Source of the DNA: Parachryseolinea silvisoli
GTDB lineage: Bacteria; Bacteroidota; Bacteroidia; Cytophagales; Cyclobacteriaceae
Assembly (NCBI RefSeq): GCF_021190955.1
Contig: NZ_JAIOAO010000006.1
Coordinates: 1 to 64,000 of the forward strand
Direction of reading: 5' to 3'
DNA: 64,000 nucleotides
A program made the translations under genes and the position numbers. How positions within the stretch are numbered: the stretch's first letter is position 1; each line of letters starts with the position of its first letter. The notes below the pieces were generated by a model. The model did no database searches. It worked only from the letters and a program-made list of their open reading frames with translations, and had not been told where the DNA came from. Positions 35,625 to 42,980 of this stretch are shown one piece after another.

Positions 35625-36938
35625 ATGAAGCCAATTTCTATCCTTCTAAAGTCGTTCCTGATCCTGTTGTGGGTTTCGGGGAACGTCGTGGCACAATCAA
35701 CCTATACACCTTCTGATGCCAACAAACAAAACCGGGAATGGTTTCAATCGGCGCGGTTCGGCCTGTTCATTCACTGGGGCGTGTATAGTGTGTTGGGCGA
35801 CGGCGAGTGGGTTATGAATCAGCAGCAGATTCCCATCCGCGATTATGAGAAGCTCCCGGCATTCTTTAATCCCACGGCTTTTGATGCGAAGAGCTGGGTG
35901 CAACTGGCCAAGGCTGCGGGCATGAAGTATATTGTCATCACGAGTAAACACCACGATGGGTTTGCGATGTGGGACAGCCGCGTGTCGGATTATACTATTG
36001 TAAAACGGTCACCCTATGGCAAGGATGTTTTAAAGATGCTGGCAGACGAATGCCGCCGTGAAGGCATCAAGCTGTTTTTTTATCATTCTCAGTTAGACTG
36101 GCATCATCCCGATTATTTTCCTCGTGGCAATACCGGCGGCAGTTGGACGGGACGGCCGGAACAAGGCAATTGGAATGCTTACCTCGACTATATGGATGCC
36201 CAGCTTACGGAGCTCCTGACAGGCTATGGCGAGATCGGTGGTATCTGGTTTGATGGTATGTGGGATAAAAAGGATGCCGACTGGCGGTTAACGCGCACGT
36301 ACTCGTTGATCCACAAACTTCAGCCTGGTGCCCTCGTTGGCAGTAACCACCACGTGACACCTTTTGCGGGGGAAGATTTCCAGATGTTCGAAAAAGACCT
36401 GCCCGGCCACAATACTACGGGATTTGCGCCTGAGCAAAAGATTGGCGATCTGCCGACCGAGACTTGTGAGACCATCAACCAATCGTGGGGCTTTAATTTG
36501 AAAGACGACCACCACAAAAGCGTACAAGAGCTTGTTCAGTACCTGGTCAAAGCGGCCGGCTATGATGCCAACTTCCTACTGAACATTGGGCCTATGCCGA
36601 ACGGACAAATACAGCCGGAACACGTTGAACGCTTACAAAAGGTGGGGGCCTGGCTAACCAGAAATGGAGAGACTATCTATGGTACACACGGTGGCCCGCT
36701 GACCGCGAGGGACTGGGGCGTGACGACCCAAAAAGGGGATAAGGTTTTTGTTCATATTCTACGCTGGACGGATAATGTGCTGACGATCCCTTCCTGGGGC
36801 AAAAAGGTGAAAGCGGCCAAAGTTTACGGTACGATGACATCGGTCAAGTTCGCAGAGAGTGAATACGGTATTACGTTACAAATACCTCCTGCCGGGCGGC
36901 AGGAGTTTGATACGATCATTGAACTTCAAATGAAGTAG
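35625..36938 (+). CDS. Alpha-L-fucosidase, glycoside hydrolase family 29
   Basis: Secreted retaining fucosidase. The 437 residues start with a signal peptide (about 1-23, ending VVAQ), then the GH29 barrel: ARFGLFIHWGVYSVLG, AKAAGMKYIVITSKHHDGFAMWDS, and GGIWFDGMWD, whose aspartate is the expected nucleophile. A short C-terminal beta domain (about 365-437) follows. The acid/base glutamate is not conserved across the family and I do not assign it. Stand-alone gene with its own terminator, not beside a Sus pair. Confidence 0.93.
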   Translation: MKPISILLKSFLILLWVSGNVVAQSTYTPSDANKQNREWFQSARFGLFIHWGVYSVLGDGEWVMNQQQIPIRDYEKLPAFFNPTAFDAKSWVQLAKAAGMKYIVITSKHHDGFAMWDSRVSDYTIVKRSPYGKDVLKMLADECRREGIKLFFYHSQLDWHHPDYFPRGNTGGSWTGRPEQGNWNAYLDYMDAQLTELLTGYGEIGGIWFDGMWDKKDADWRLTRTYSLIHKLQPGALVGSNHHVTPFAGEDFQMFEKDLPGHNTTGFAPEQKIGDLPTETCETINQSWGFNLKDDHHKSVQELVQYLVKAAGYDANFLLNIGPMPNGQIQPEHVERLQKVGAWLTRNGETIYGTHGGPLTARDWGVTTQKGDKVFVHILRWTDNVLTIPSWGKKVKAAKVYGTMTSVKFAESEYGITLQIPPAGRQEFDTIIELQMK

Positions 36939-36945
36939 TCTCTAA

Positions 36946-36980
36946 ACAAAGAAGCCCCTGAAAAACAGAGGCTTCTTTGT
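36946..36980. terminator. Bidirectional terminator between the fucosidase and DUF4199 genes
   Basis: ACAAAGAAGCC (36946-36956) pairs with GGCTTCTTTGT (36970-36980), with an additional CTG/CAG at the tip. T-rich sequence follows on both strands, so it can serve both convergent genes. Confidence 0.85.
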
Positions 36981-36993
36981 TTATATCATTGTA

Positions 36994-37455
36994 CTAGCCA
37001 ATGGGCTGGTTTACCTGATCGGTGCGTACCCAGTTCAGGAGCACGAACGTCACAAACAGACCGGAGAAAAGGCCTTCCAGCAAAACCATAAATGAAGCTA
37101 TATAAGCGTTCAGATAAGGTCCCATTGGTTCATTTTTTATGAGGGATTGCATCAGATTTGTATCGATCTTGAGGTAAAAAAACAAAAATGCTGCAAACGT
37201 GGCCGAGCCTATTGCGGCAGCTCCTACCCCGATGGCCATGGCGCGAAAGTAGTTTAGTTGCCCATTATGGGTACGGGTGAATTGTTTCAGCGCGTAATAA
37301 ACACCGGCCAGCATGATGAGCAGATTCAGTAGTCGAAGCTCGACGACGTGGATCAGCCCTACAGCGTACATCAAGAAGAAATAGACAATCAATCCCAGTG
37401 CGATCGCTGTACCATAGATCTCAGGAATGCGGGTGCTTCTGTTCCAGATATTCAT
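36994..37455 (-). CDS. DUF4199 membrane protein
   Basis: A 153-residue inner-membrane protein with four predicted hydrophobic segments (about 13-35, 42-58, 75-97 and 125-147). The pattern of helices, a soluble stretch after the third and a Pro-Met-Gly segment before the fourth, matches DUF4199, a Bacteroidota family of unknown function. Two more copies lie in tandem at 52267-53318. The start at 37455 (MNIWNRS) leaves a short polar N-terminus; the upstream extension has no family resemblance. Convergent with the fucosidase gene. Confidence 0.75.
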   Translation of the reverse strand: MNIWNRSTRIPEIYGTAIALGLIVYFFLMYAVGLIHVVELRLLNLLIMLAGVYYALKQFTRTHNGQLNYFRAMAIGVGAAAIGSATFAAFLFFYLKIDTNLMQSLIKNEPMGPYLNAYIASFMVLLEGLFSGLFVTFVLLNWVRTDQVNQPIG

Positions 37456-37682
37456 ATTCTTTAGGTTTCGTGTTCTTCCAATAGAAATCTTAAAATACTG
37501 TGCCACAGGACCGGTACCCACTACGTTCTGACAATCTCTTTGAACCTGTTTATCTTACTCCCGATCAATCACTTACCAACGGATATCCTGCTGAATATCC
37601 TGACATTCCGCTATAAATGCAAACGTTTTCGTAAAAGATTATTTCTTATCTTTCTGCTAGTCACTTTAACCCCGCCACAACT

Positions 37683-38213
37683 ATGAAAAAATTCTTTTTT
37701 GGGCTTCTAGCCCTTCTTGTCCTATTGGCCATCGTCGGCCTGATGTTACCCGGGAAGATGGAGATAACCCGCCATATCACTATTGCTGCGCCTGCGGAAA
37801 ATATCTTTGAGGAGATCAATGACCTCGAGCGCTGGGGCAGGTGGTCTTATTGGAACGATCTATACAAAGATGACATGCAACTGACCTATGGTGACAAGCG
37901 CGTGGGCTCGGGGGCATGGTATTCCTGGACGGGGAAGAAGTCGGGTGATGGTAAGGTAACGATTACTGAAAGCATTCCTGGTTCGTCGATTAAAACGGAT
38001 CTTGATTTTATGGAGCATGGTGTTGCCAAGGGCTGGTATACATTTACACCGAAGAATGACAGTACGCAGTTGACGATTGGTTTCTCCAGCGACCTGGGCC
38101 CCAACCCGATCTCGCGGTGGTTTGGTATTATCATGAAGCCAGAAATGAACAAGGCTTTTGATTATAACCTTACCCACCTGAAGGCGCTGGCCGAAGCGAA
38201 GCCCGTAAAGTAG
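37683..38213 (+). CDS. SRPBCC-family (START-like) protein
   Basis: A 176-residue protein with an N-terminal hydrophobic segment (residues 1-22, FFFGLLALLVLLAIVGLML) that acts as a membrane anchor or signal, followed by an SRPBCC/polyketide-cyclase-like domain. Typical features are ITIAAPAENIFEEINDLERWGRWSYW (near 30-56) and the closing helix after GLGPN-like residues. Such domains bind hydrophobic ligands; the ligand is unknown. Stand-alone gene. Confidence 0.85.
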   Translation: MKKFFFGLLALLVLLAIVGLMLPGKMEITRHITIAAPAENIFEEINDLERWGRWSYWNDLYKDDMQLTYGDKRVGSGAWYSWTGKKSGDGKVTITESIPGSSIKTDLDFMEHGVAKGWYTFTPKNDSTQLTIGFSSDLGPNPISRWFGIIMKPEMNKAFDYNLTHLKALAEAKPVK

Positions 38214-38333
38214 ATCAGTTCCGGCGGCCCGTTCAGGATACGGCACAGTGGATCAGGGAAGTATATTATCCTATTCAATAACTGTTAATAGACGGCGCTT
38301 TGGTTTTTGCCGAGGCTTTAATACTTTGGCAAC

Positions 38334-38621
38334 ATGACTTACGAAGAATTTACTGCCTCCCTGGAAGACACAGCGCCCTCGCCTACTCTCTCGCCGCTTT
38401 TACAAGCCCTCTGGTTTGCGGGGAACGACGATTGGGATGCTGCTCATGCTCTCGCACAAGACGTGCCTACAGCGGAAGGCTCATGGGTACATGCTTATCT
38501 TCACCGTGTAGAAGGTGATCCTGGAAATGCCTCTTTTTGGTATCATCATGCAGGCAAGCCGGTACCCAAGGTCGGCTTACAAGAAGAATGGGAAAATATT
38601 GTGCAAGCGTTGTTATCCTGA
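38334..38621 (+). CDS. Small hypothetical protein
   Basis: A 95-residue soluble protein with no signal peptide or membrane segment. Two clear helical stretches, LSPLLQALWFAGNDDWDAAHALAQ (about 18-41) and GSWVHAYLHRVEGDPGNASFWYHHAG (about 48-73), with several conserved-looking Trp and His residues. It looks like a TPR-like or helical bundle protein, and I recall it as a recurrent unnamed family in this phylum, though I cannot confirm that. Only 16 bases separate it from the convergent PLC/nuclease-like gene. Confidence 0.7.
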   Translation: MTYEEFTASLEDTAPSPTLSPLLQALWFAGNDDWDAAHALAQDVPTAEGSWVHAYLHRVEGDPGNASFWYHHAGKPVPKVGLQEEWENIVQALLS

Positions 38622-38637
38622 TCTCTGTTCCCACGGA

Positions 38638-39615
38638 TCACTCGTGGTCTCGGATTTTCTTTTGCTGTTCTTTCCAATCCCGCAAGGCTGACCGTCTTTC
38701 TTGCAATTCTGCTTCCGAAGGCACCTCTACTATCAACGCCTGCAGATCGGGCTGGCCGGCATTTACCCATGCGGTGTACCAAATGCTTCCCGTGAGGTGT
38801 ATCGCGGCGCGCATCTGACGTTCTACCATTCGCCCCACGACCCGGTGGTACGCCGCGGCATACTCTTGTGAGTAAACTTTTTGCGTTTGCATACCGCGCG
38901 ACTCAAATGAGTATTTTTTGTTGCCCATTTGAGCGGCCAGTTTCTTTTCTTCTTGTAGTACCGAGTCCACTACGCGGTGCGCTCCGAGGATTGCGTTCCA
39001 CGTTGCCGTCTGCGGATGCTCGATGTACTTCGCTTTTCCTACAAAAAAATCGTAGTCATCAGAGAATAGTTCGGGGAGTCTGGATTCCCAAAAGGCGTGA
39101 ATGCCTTCCTGGCCGGTGCGTTGTCCATTGTAGTTTACTGTCGTGTGCAGCGGTACGTGGGCATCGCCAATATAATGCCCGAGATCTGCCGACAGACGCA
39201 AAATGGCCACGGGGTCACGAATCATCATAGCATCTTTCAGGCGATAGTAGGTCTTCACGATATGCCAAGGAAGGATGCCGTGAGCTTTGAGCGTGTCTTC
39301 AGAATATTTGGAGACAGCGCTGTCCCAATATGGCGGGACTTTATATTGGGCACTGTCGCCAAAGTGGTCGAGATCTATGTAGTGGCGGGGTGCTTCGTCG
39401 GGGAGGATGAATCTACGGCGGTCGGGGTTTACGGCGGCTTCGGTTAGGTAGCCTATGTTCTTTTTATAGAAACCGATCATTTCGGGTGGGAGAATGAATA
39501 CGGCCAGGCGGTTAATGCGGCGATGGGCAAAGAAGCCCCAGGTGAGGTTGGGAAGGGTTAGACTGACGAGGGTAAGGAGGATAATTGCCGAAAGGCAGCG
39601 GCGGATAAGCTTCAC
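38638..39615 (-). CDS. Zinc-dependent phospholipase C / S1-P1 nuclease-like protein
   Basis: A 325-residue secreted protein of the trinuclear-zinc family. The signal peptide ends just before Trp26, which would become the mature N-terminal Trp used as a zinc ligand in this family. Further ligands are visible as His31 (WGFFAH), the DLDHFGD segment, DLGHYIGDAHVPLHTT and GIHAFWES. The C-terminal Arg/Lys-rich part is an extra tail (about 260-325). Substrate class, nucleic acid or phospholipid, cannot be told from sequence. Convergent with the 95-residue gene. Confidence 0.85.
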   Translation of the reverse strand: MKLIRRCLSAIILLTLVSLTLPNLTWGFFAHRRINRLAVFILPPEMIGFYKKNIGYLTEAAVNPDRRRFILPDEAPRHYIDLDHFGDSAQYKVPPYWDSAVSKYSEDTLKAHGILPWHIVKTYYRLKDAMMIRDPVAILRLSADLGHYIGDAHVPLHTTVNYNGQRTGQEGIHAFWESRLPELFSDDYDFFVGKAKYIEHPQTATWNAILGAHRVVDSVLQEEKKLAAQMGNKKYSFESRGMQTQKVYSQEYAAAYHRVVGRMVERQMRAAIHLTGSIWYTAWVNAGQPDLQALIVEVPSEAELQERRSALRDWKEQQKKIRDHE

Positions 39616-39795
39616 AACGTTTTCTTTAGAGAAAGATACGGGATGGGGGCAAACGATCCAATTAAGAATAGGTCAAGGATTTTAAACATGCCGGGGATCT
39701 TGGCCTCTACGATTTAGGGACACCCTGTTGGATACATCACGATCGACTCAAAACATTCATTTTCAGGATTTTGAAAAATAGATTTTGGAGGAGCG

Positions 39796-39825
39796 TTGGA
39801 AATTTGGAGAATCCCTCTACCTTTG
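39796..39825 (+). promoter_or_regulatory. Promoter of rpsT
   Basis: A full consensus match: TTG (39796-39798), 19-base spacer, TACCTTTG (39818-39825), then GCAGTCC. The start codon is 24 bases downstream. Confidence 0.85.
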
Positions 39826-39848
39826 CAGTCCTTATTTGAAAACGAGCT

Positions 39849-40103
39849 ATGGCAAACCATAAATCAGCAGAAAAGAGAATCCGTGCTAATGAGGCTAAGC
39901 GCGTGAGAAACCGCTACCAAAACAAGACTACCCGTACTTTCATCAAGAGATTGCAGAGCGCTACGGTAAAATCTGAAGCTGTTACTCTTTTGAAAGAAGT
40001 TTCTTCTATGATCGACAAGTTGGCCAAGAAGAACATCATTCATTGGAAGAAAGCGGCCAATCAAAAGTCCAGACTCACCCGTCTGGTGAATAAACTCGCC
40101 TAA
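39849..40103 (+). CDS. rpsT: 30S ribosomal protein S20
   Basis: An 84-residue, strongly basic small-subunit protein that binds the 5' domain of 16S rRNA. Begins MANHKSAEKRIR, the family opening, and ends KSRLTRLVNKL. Length fits S20. It has a consensus promoter with the GCANTCC extension and its own terminator, so it is transcribed alone. Confidence 0.96.
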   Translation: MANHKSAEKRIRANEAKRVRNRYQNKTTRTFIKRLQSATVKSEAVTLLKEVSSMIDKLAKKNIIHWKKAANQKSRLTRLVNKLA

Positions 40104-40138
40104 TTAAGCATCCGTTTTAGGATTACTGATATTTTAGG

Positions 40139-40178
40139 GAGCCCCTTACCCATGCGGTGAGGGGTTCTCTTTTTTTTG
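40139..40178 (+). terminator. Terminator of rpsT
   Basis: A GC-rich hairpin (about 40139-40152 with 40157-40170, including G-U pairs) followed by a long T-run to about 40178. Confidence 0.85.
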
Positions 40179-40187
40179 TTGGTTGGC

Positions 40188-40217
40188 TTGAAAATCTGAG
40201 GGGGAGGAATATCTTTG
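40188..40217 (+). promoter_or_regulatory. Promoter of radC
   Basis: TTG (40188-40190), exactly 19 bases, TATCTTTG (40210-40217), full consensus. The radC ATG follows 23 bases downstream. Confidence 0.8.
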
Positions 40218-40239
40218 TGGGGTTACGTTGTTTGTAGAT

Positions 40240-40938
40240 ATGGAAATAGTAGAGAAAAGGCCTGCCATTAAGGATTGGTTACGAGAAGACCAACCTCGTG
40301 AAAAATTAATCCTCCACGGAAAATTATCGCTTTCCAATACTGAGTTGCTTGCTATTCTTTTGCGCTCGGGAACTCCCACGTTGAGTGCTGTCGATCTTGC
40401 GCAGAAAATCCTGCAGATGGCGAGTAATAATCTGCACAATCTGGCACAGCTTACGGCCAACGATCTGATGAAGATTAAGGGCGTTGGCGAGGCGAAGGCG
40501 TTGGCCATTGTTTCAGCCTTGGAATTGGGACGGCGGCGTAAAGCTGCAGATCCCGAGAAAAAACCGAGGATTGTTAGCTCTCGAGATGCTTTTGAGGTCA
40601 TTTCTCCTTGTTTGCAAGATATTAATCATGAGGAATTCTGGATCATTCTATTAAATCGCGCTAATCGGGTTATTCGAACCCATCAGATCAGCCAGGGCGG
40701 GACTGCCGGCACAGTGGCCGATCCCAAAATCGTTTTCAAGCTTGCTGTTGATAACCTCGCGTCCGGCCTTATTTTGGCTCACAATCACCCGTCGGGAGAA
40801 ACTACGGCCAGCCAGGCAGATATCAATCTCACTCAAAAAATAAAAGAAGCCGGCAAGTTGCTCGAAATACAAGTTCTGGATCATCTTATCCTCGCAGGCC
40901 AGAAATATTTTAGCTTTGCAGACGAGGGCATTTTGTAA
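40240..40938 (+). CDS. radC: RadC-family JAMM/MPN protein
   Basis: A 232-residue protein with an N-terminal helix-hairpin-helix part (LMKIKGVGEAKALAIVSALELG, about 72-93) and a C-terminal JAMM metalloprotease-like domain with the motif HNHPSGETTASQAD (near 182-195) and an upstream glutamate in HEEFWIILL. The old name implies a repair role; evidence for that in the family is weak. I use the ATG at 40240, since an upstream TTG would add only four residues. Has its own promoter. Confidence 0.92.
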   Translation: MEIVEKRPAIKDWLREDQPREKLILHGKLSLSNTELLAILLRSGTPTLSAVDLAQKILQMASNNLHNLAQLTANDLMKIKGVGEAKALAIVSALELGRRRKAADPEKKPRIVSSRDAFEVISPCLQDINHEEFWIILLNRANRVIRTHQISQGGTAGTVADPKIVFKLAVDNLASGLILAHNHPSGETTASQADINLTQKIKEAGKLLEIQVLDHLILAGQKYFSFADEGIL

Positions 40939-40987
40939 ACGGCGGGGAACATCCCTGTAGCCGAATGCCTGGAGATATCTGTGGTGA

Positions 40988-42256
40988 ATGAAAAAAAAGC
41001 AGCAACTCTTACTTGTCGGAACGCTAATCATCCTTTTACCCATCCTCCTGGCACAGGTATGGAAAAGTAATACGGCGTCTGTTGCTGTAGTACCGCCAGT
41101 GCAACCGACACCCCCTCCTCCCTATATAAATCCGGCCTTCGATCAACTTATGCATGCGTTTGAGCATGAGATCGAGCTGTTGACGCAAACCTCTCAAACC
41201 CCTGGCTTCGCCGTTGCGATAGTAAAAGATTCTTCCATTGTTTATCTGAAGGGGTTTGGTGTTCGGGCGGCGGGCAGTAGCGCCGCCGTGGACGCACATA
41301 CGGTGTTTCGCATTGCTTCGGTGTCGAAATGTTTTGCTTCGTTCCTTACAGGCATTCTTGTTTCCGATAGTGTTCTTGGATGGAATGATCCTGTGATTGA
41401 GTATTTGCCCGACTTCCGATTGAAGTCGCCTGAGCAAACCCGGGCGCTTCGATTGCGGCATGTTTTATCGCATACCACGGGCCTTCCCTATCATACGTAT
41501 ACTAACCTGGTGGAAGCCGGCATGGAGCTTCCCGTGTTGCTTGGTAAGTTGAAGGATGTCGATTTGTTCCGAGAGGTCGGTAAGGAGTATAGTTATCAAA
41601 ATGTAGCCTATAGTTTAATTGGTGAAGTTATTCATAAGGCAACGGGCAAACCCTACGAGGTGAACATGGCGGAACGGGTGTTCAAGCCTTTGCATATGGA
41701 GCAGGCATCGATGGACTACACTACGCTCATGACCAATCCCAACATTGCACGTCCTCACAAGTCGCGTGGTGGCCGGTGGGTTCCTGCCTCGATTACAAAC
41801 ACGTATTATAACGTAGCACCTGCTGGCGGCGTAAATGCGAGCATTTCAGACATGGCGAATTGGATGATTGCATTGCTGGGCCATCGCGAGGATGTGATCG
41901 ATGAGGCCACGGTGCATCAACTGTTTTCTCCACAGGTGCTGGCTCCTTCCAAGAATCGGAATTATGGCCGATCTCAACGGCTTAGCAGCTCGTACTACGG
42001 CCTTGGCTGGCGTGTGTTATATTATCCCAACGATACTGTTATTTATCATGGTGGGTTTGTGAACGGGTATCGCAGTGAAGTGGCCGTTAATACGAAAGAT
42101 CATATCGCTATTTGTATCCTCGCTAATGCACCCGGTGCAGTGGCCGACAAAGGCATTCCTACTTTTTTTACTTTATTCCGTGCGCACCGGGATTCCATTT
42201 TGGTATATGATGATCGCCGGCGCCGGGCACTATCCACCAACCTACAAGTTCCGTGA
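40988..42256 (+). CDS. Class C beta-lactamase-like serine hydrolase
   Basis: A 422-residue serine hydrolase of the beta-lactamase/transpeptidase (AmpC-like) fold. An N-terminal hydrophobic segment (about 6-23) anchors or exports it, followed by a Pro-rich linker. The three active-site motifs are visible: SVSK (Ser111 nucleophile, Lys114), YQN, and HGG near the C-terminus (YHGGFVNGYRS). The family includes peptidoglycan peptidases and esterases, so real beta-lactamase activity should not be assumed. Its stop overlaps the next gene's start. Confidence 0.88.
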   Translation: MKKKQQLLLVGTLIILLPILLAQVWKSNTASVAVVPPVQPTPPPPYINPAFDQLMHAFEHEIELLTQTSQTPGFAVAIVKDSSIVYLKGFGVRAAGSSAAVDAHTVFRIASVSKCFASFLTGILVSDSVLGWNDPVIEYLPDFRLKSPEQTRALRLRHVLSHTTGLPYHTYTNLVEAGMELPVLLGKLKDVDLFREVGKEYSYQNVAYSLIGEVIHKATGKPYEVNMAERVFKPLHMEQASMDYTTLMTNPNIARPHKSRGGRWVPASITNTYYNVAPAGGVNASISDMANWMIALLGHREDVIDEATVHQLFSPQVLAPSKNRNYGRSQRLSSSYYGLGWRVLYYPNDTVIYHGGFVNGYRSEVAVNTKDHIAICILANAPGAVADKGIPTFFTLFRAHRDSILVYDDRRRRALSTNLQVP

Positions 42257-42873
42257 AGAAGCAAAGCGTTATTATCCTGATTGTCGTTGTCGCCGCAGTC
42301 GTCGGGGTGCTGTATTCTTTTACTGGTAGCCAGGACCAAAGTGCCTACGCGGACAAGATTCAGGCGGAGCGAGATGCTAAGGATCAATTTATGCGTACCT
42401 CTCAGGAATCTCCTTTCGCGAATGATTCCACGGCCACGTTTACGGGGCTGCGCTATTACCCGGTGGACATTCGCTATAAGGTCACGGCCACCCTTGCTCC
42501 TATCACGAACAAGCAGGTAGTCTTGCTGGCAACCAACGATGGGAAGGAGCAGCGTTATGTTCAATATGCTTACGCCGATTTTGACCTGGGCGGCTATCAT
42601 AACCGGCTACTGGTCCTGGAAATGATTGACATGGGGCCGTTCCGAGGAAAATTGTTTCTGGCTTTCGGCGATGAGACCAGTGCAGTGGAGACCTACGGAG
42701 CCGGGCGATACCTGGATCTGAACAAGGTACAGGGTGCTAATACGGTTACTTTGGATTTTAACCTGGCGTACAACCCCTATTGTGCCTATTCTGACAAATT
42801 CTCGTGTCCGCTTCCACCGAGGGAAAACCTGCTGAAAGTCCCCATCCGGGCGGGTGAGCGACAATATCATTAA
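42253..42873 (+). CDS. DUF1684 protein
   Basis: A 206-residue protein with an N-terminal membrane anchor or signal segment (MKKQSVIILIVVVAAVVGVLYSF). The rest matches DUF1684: an N-terminal FMRTSQESPF block, GLRYYPVDIRYKV, FLAFGDETS, then AGRYLDLN and the closing FNLAYNPYCAYSDKFSCPLPP. Function unknown. It starts at GTG 42253 in a GTGA overlap with the upstream serine hydrolase stop, implying translational coupling. Confidence 0.85.
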   Translation: MKKQSVIILIVVVAAVVGVLYSFTGSQDQSAYADKIQAERDAKDQFMRTSQESPFANDSTATFTGLRYYPVDIRYKVTATLAPITNKQVVLLATNDGKEQRYVQYAYADFDLGGYHNRLLVLEMIDMGPFRGKLFLAFGDETSAVETYGAGRYLDLNKVQGANTVTLDFNLAYNPYCAYSDKFSCPLPPRENLLKVPIRAGERQYH

Positions 42874-42923
42874 GCTCATTATCTTAAAGCATTACGTTAG
42901 CATAATAATTAGCACCAAACCCT

Positions 42924-42931
42924 TATTTTTG
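42924..42931 (+). promoter_or_regulatory. Candidate -7 element before pheT
   Basis: TATTTTTG matches TAnnTTTG, but no TTG lies at the usual distance. Transcription from here would place the terminator at 42944-42970 inside the pheT leader. Confidence 0.35.
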
Positions 42932-42943
42932 AGGTTTACACAC

Positions 42944-42970
42944 CCCTGAGAAATGTTCAGGGCTTTTTTA
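42944..42970 (+). terminator. Terminator hairpin just before pheT
   Basis: CCCTGA (42944-42949) pairs with TCAGGG (42957-42962), followed by CTTTTTT. It lies 11 bases before the pheT start, and either ends the upstream DUF1684 transcript or acts as an attenuator in the pheT leader. Confidence 0.8.
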
Positions 42971-42980
42971 CGCTGGAATT

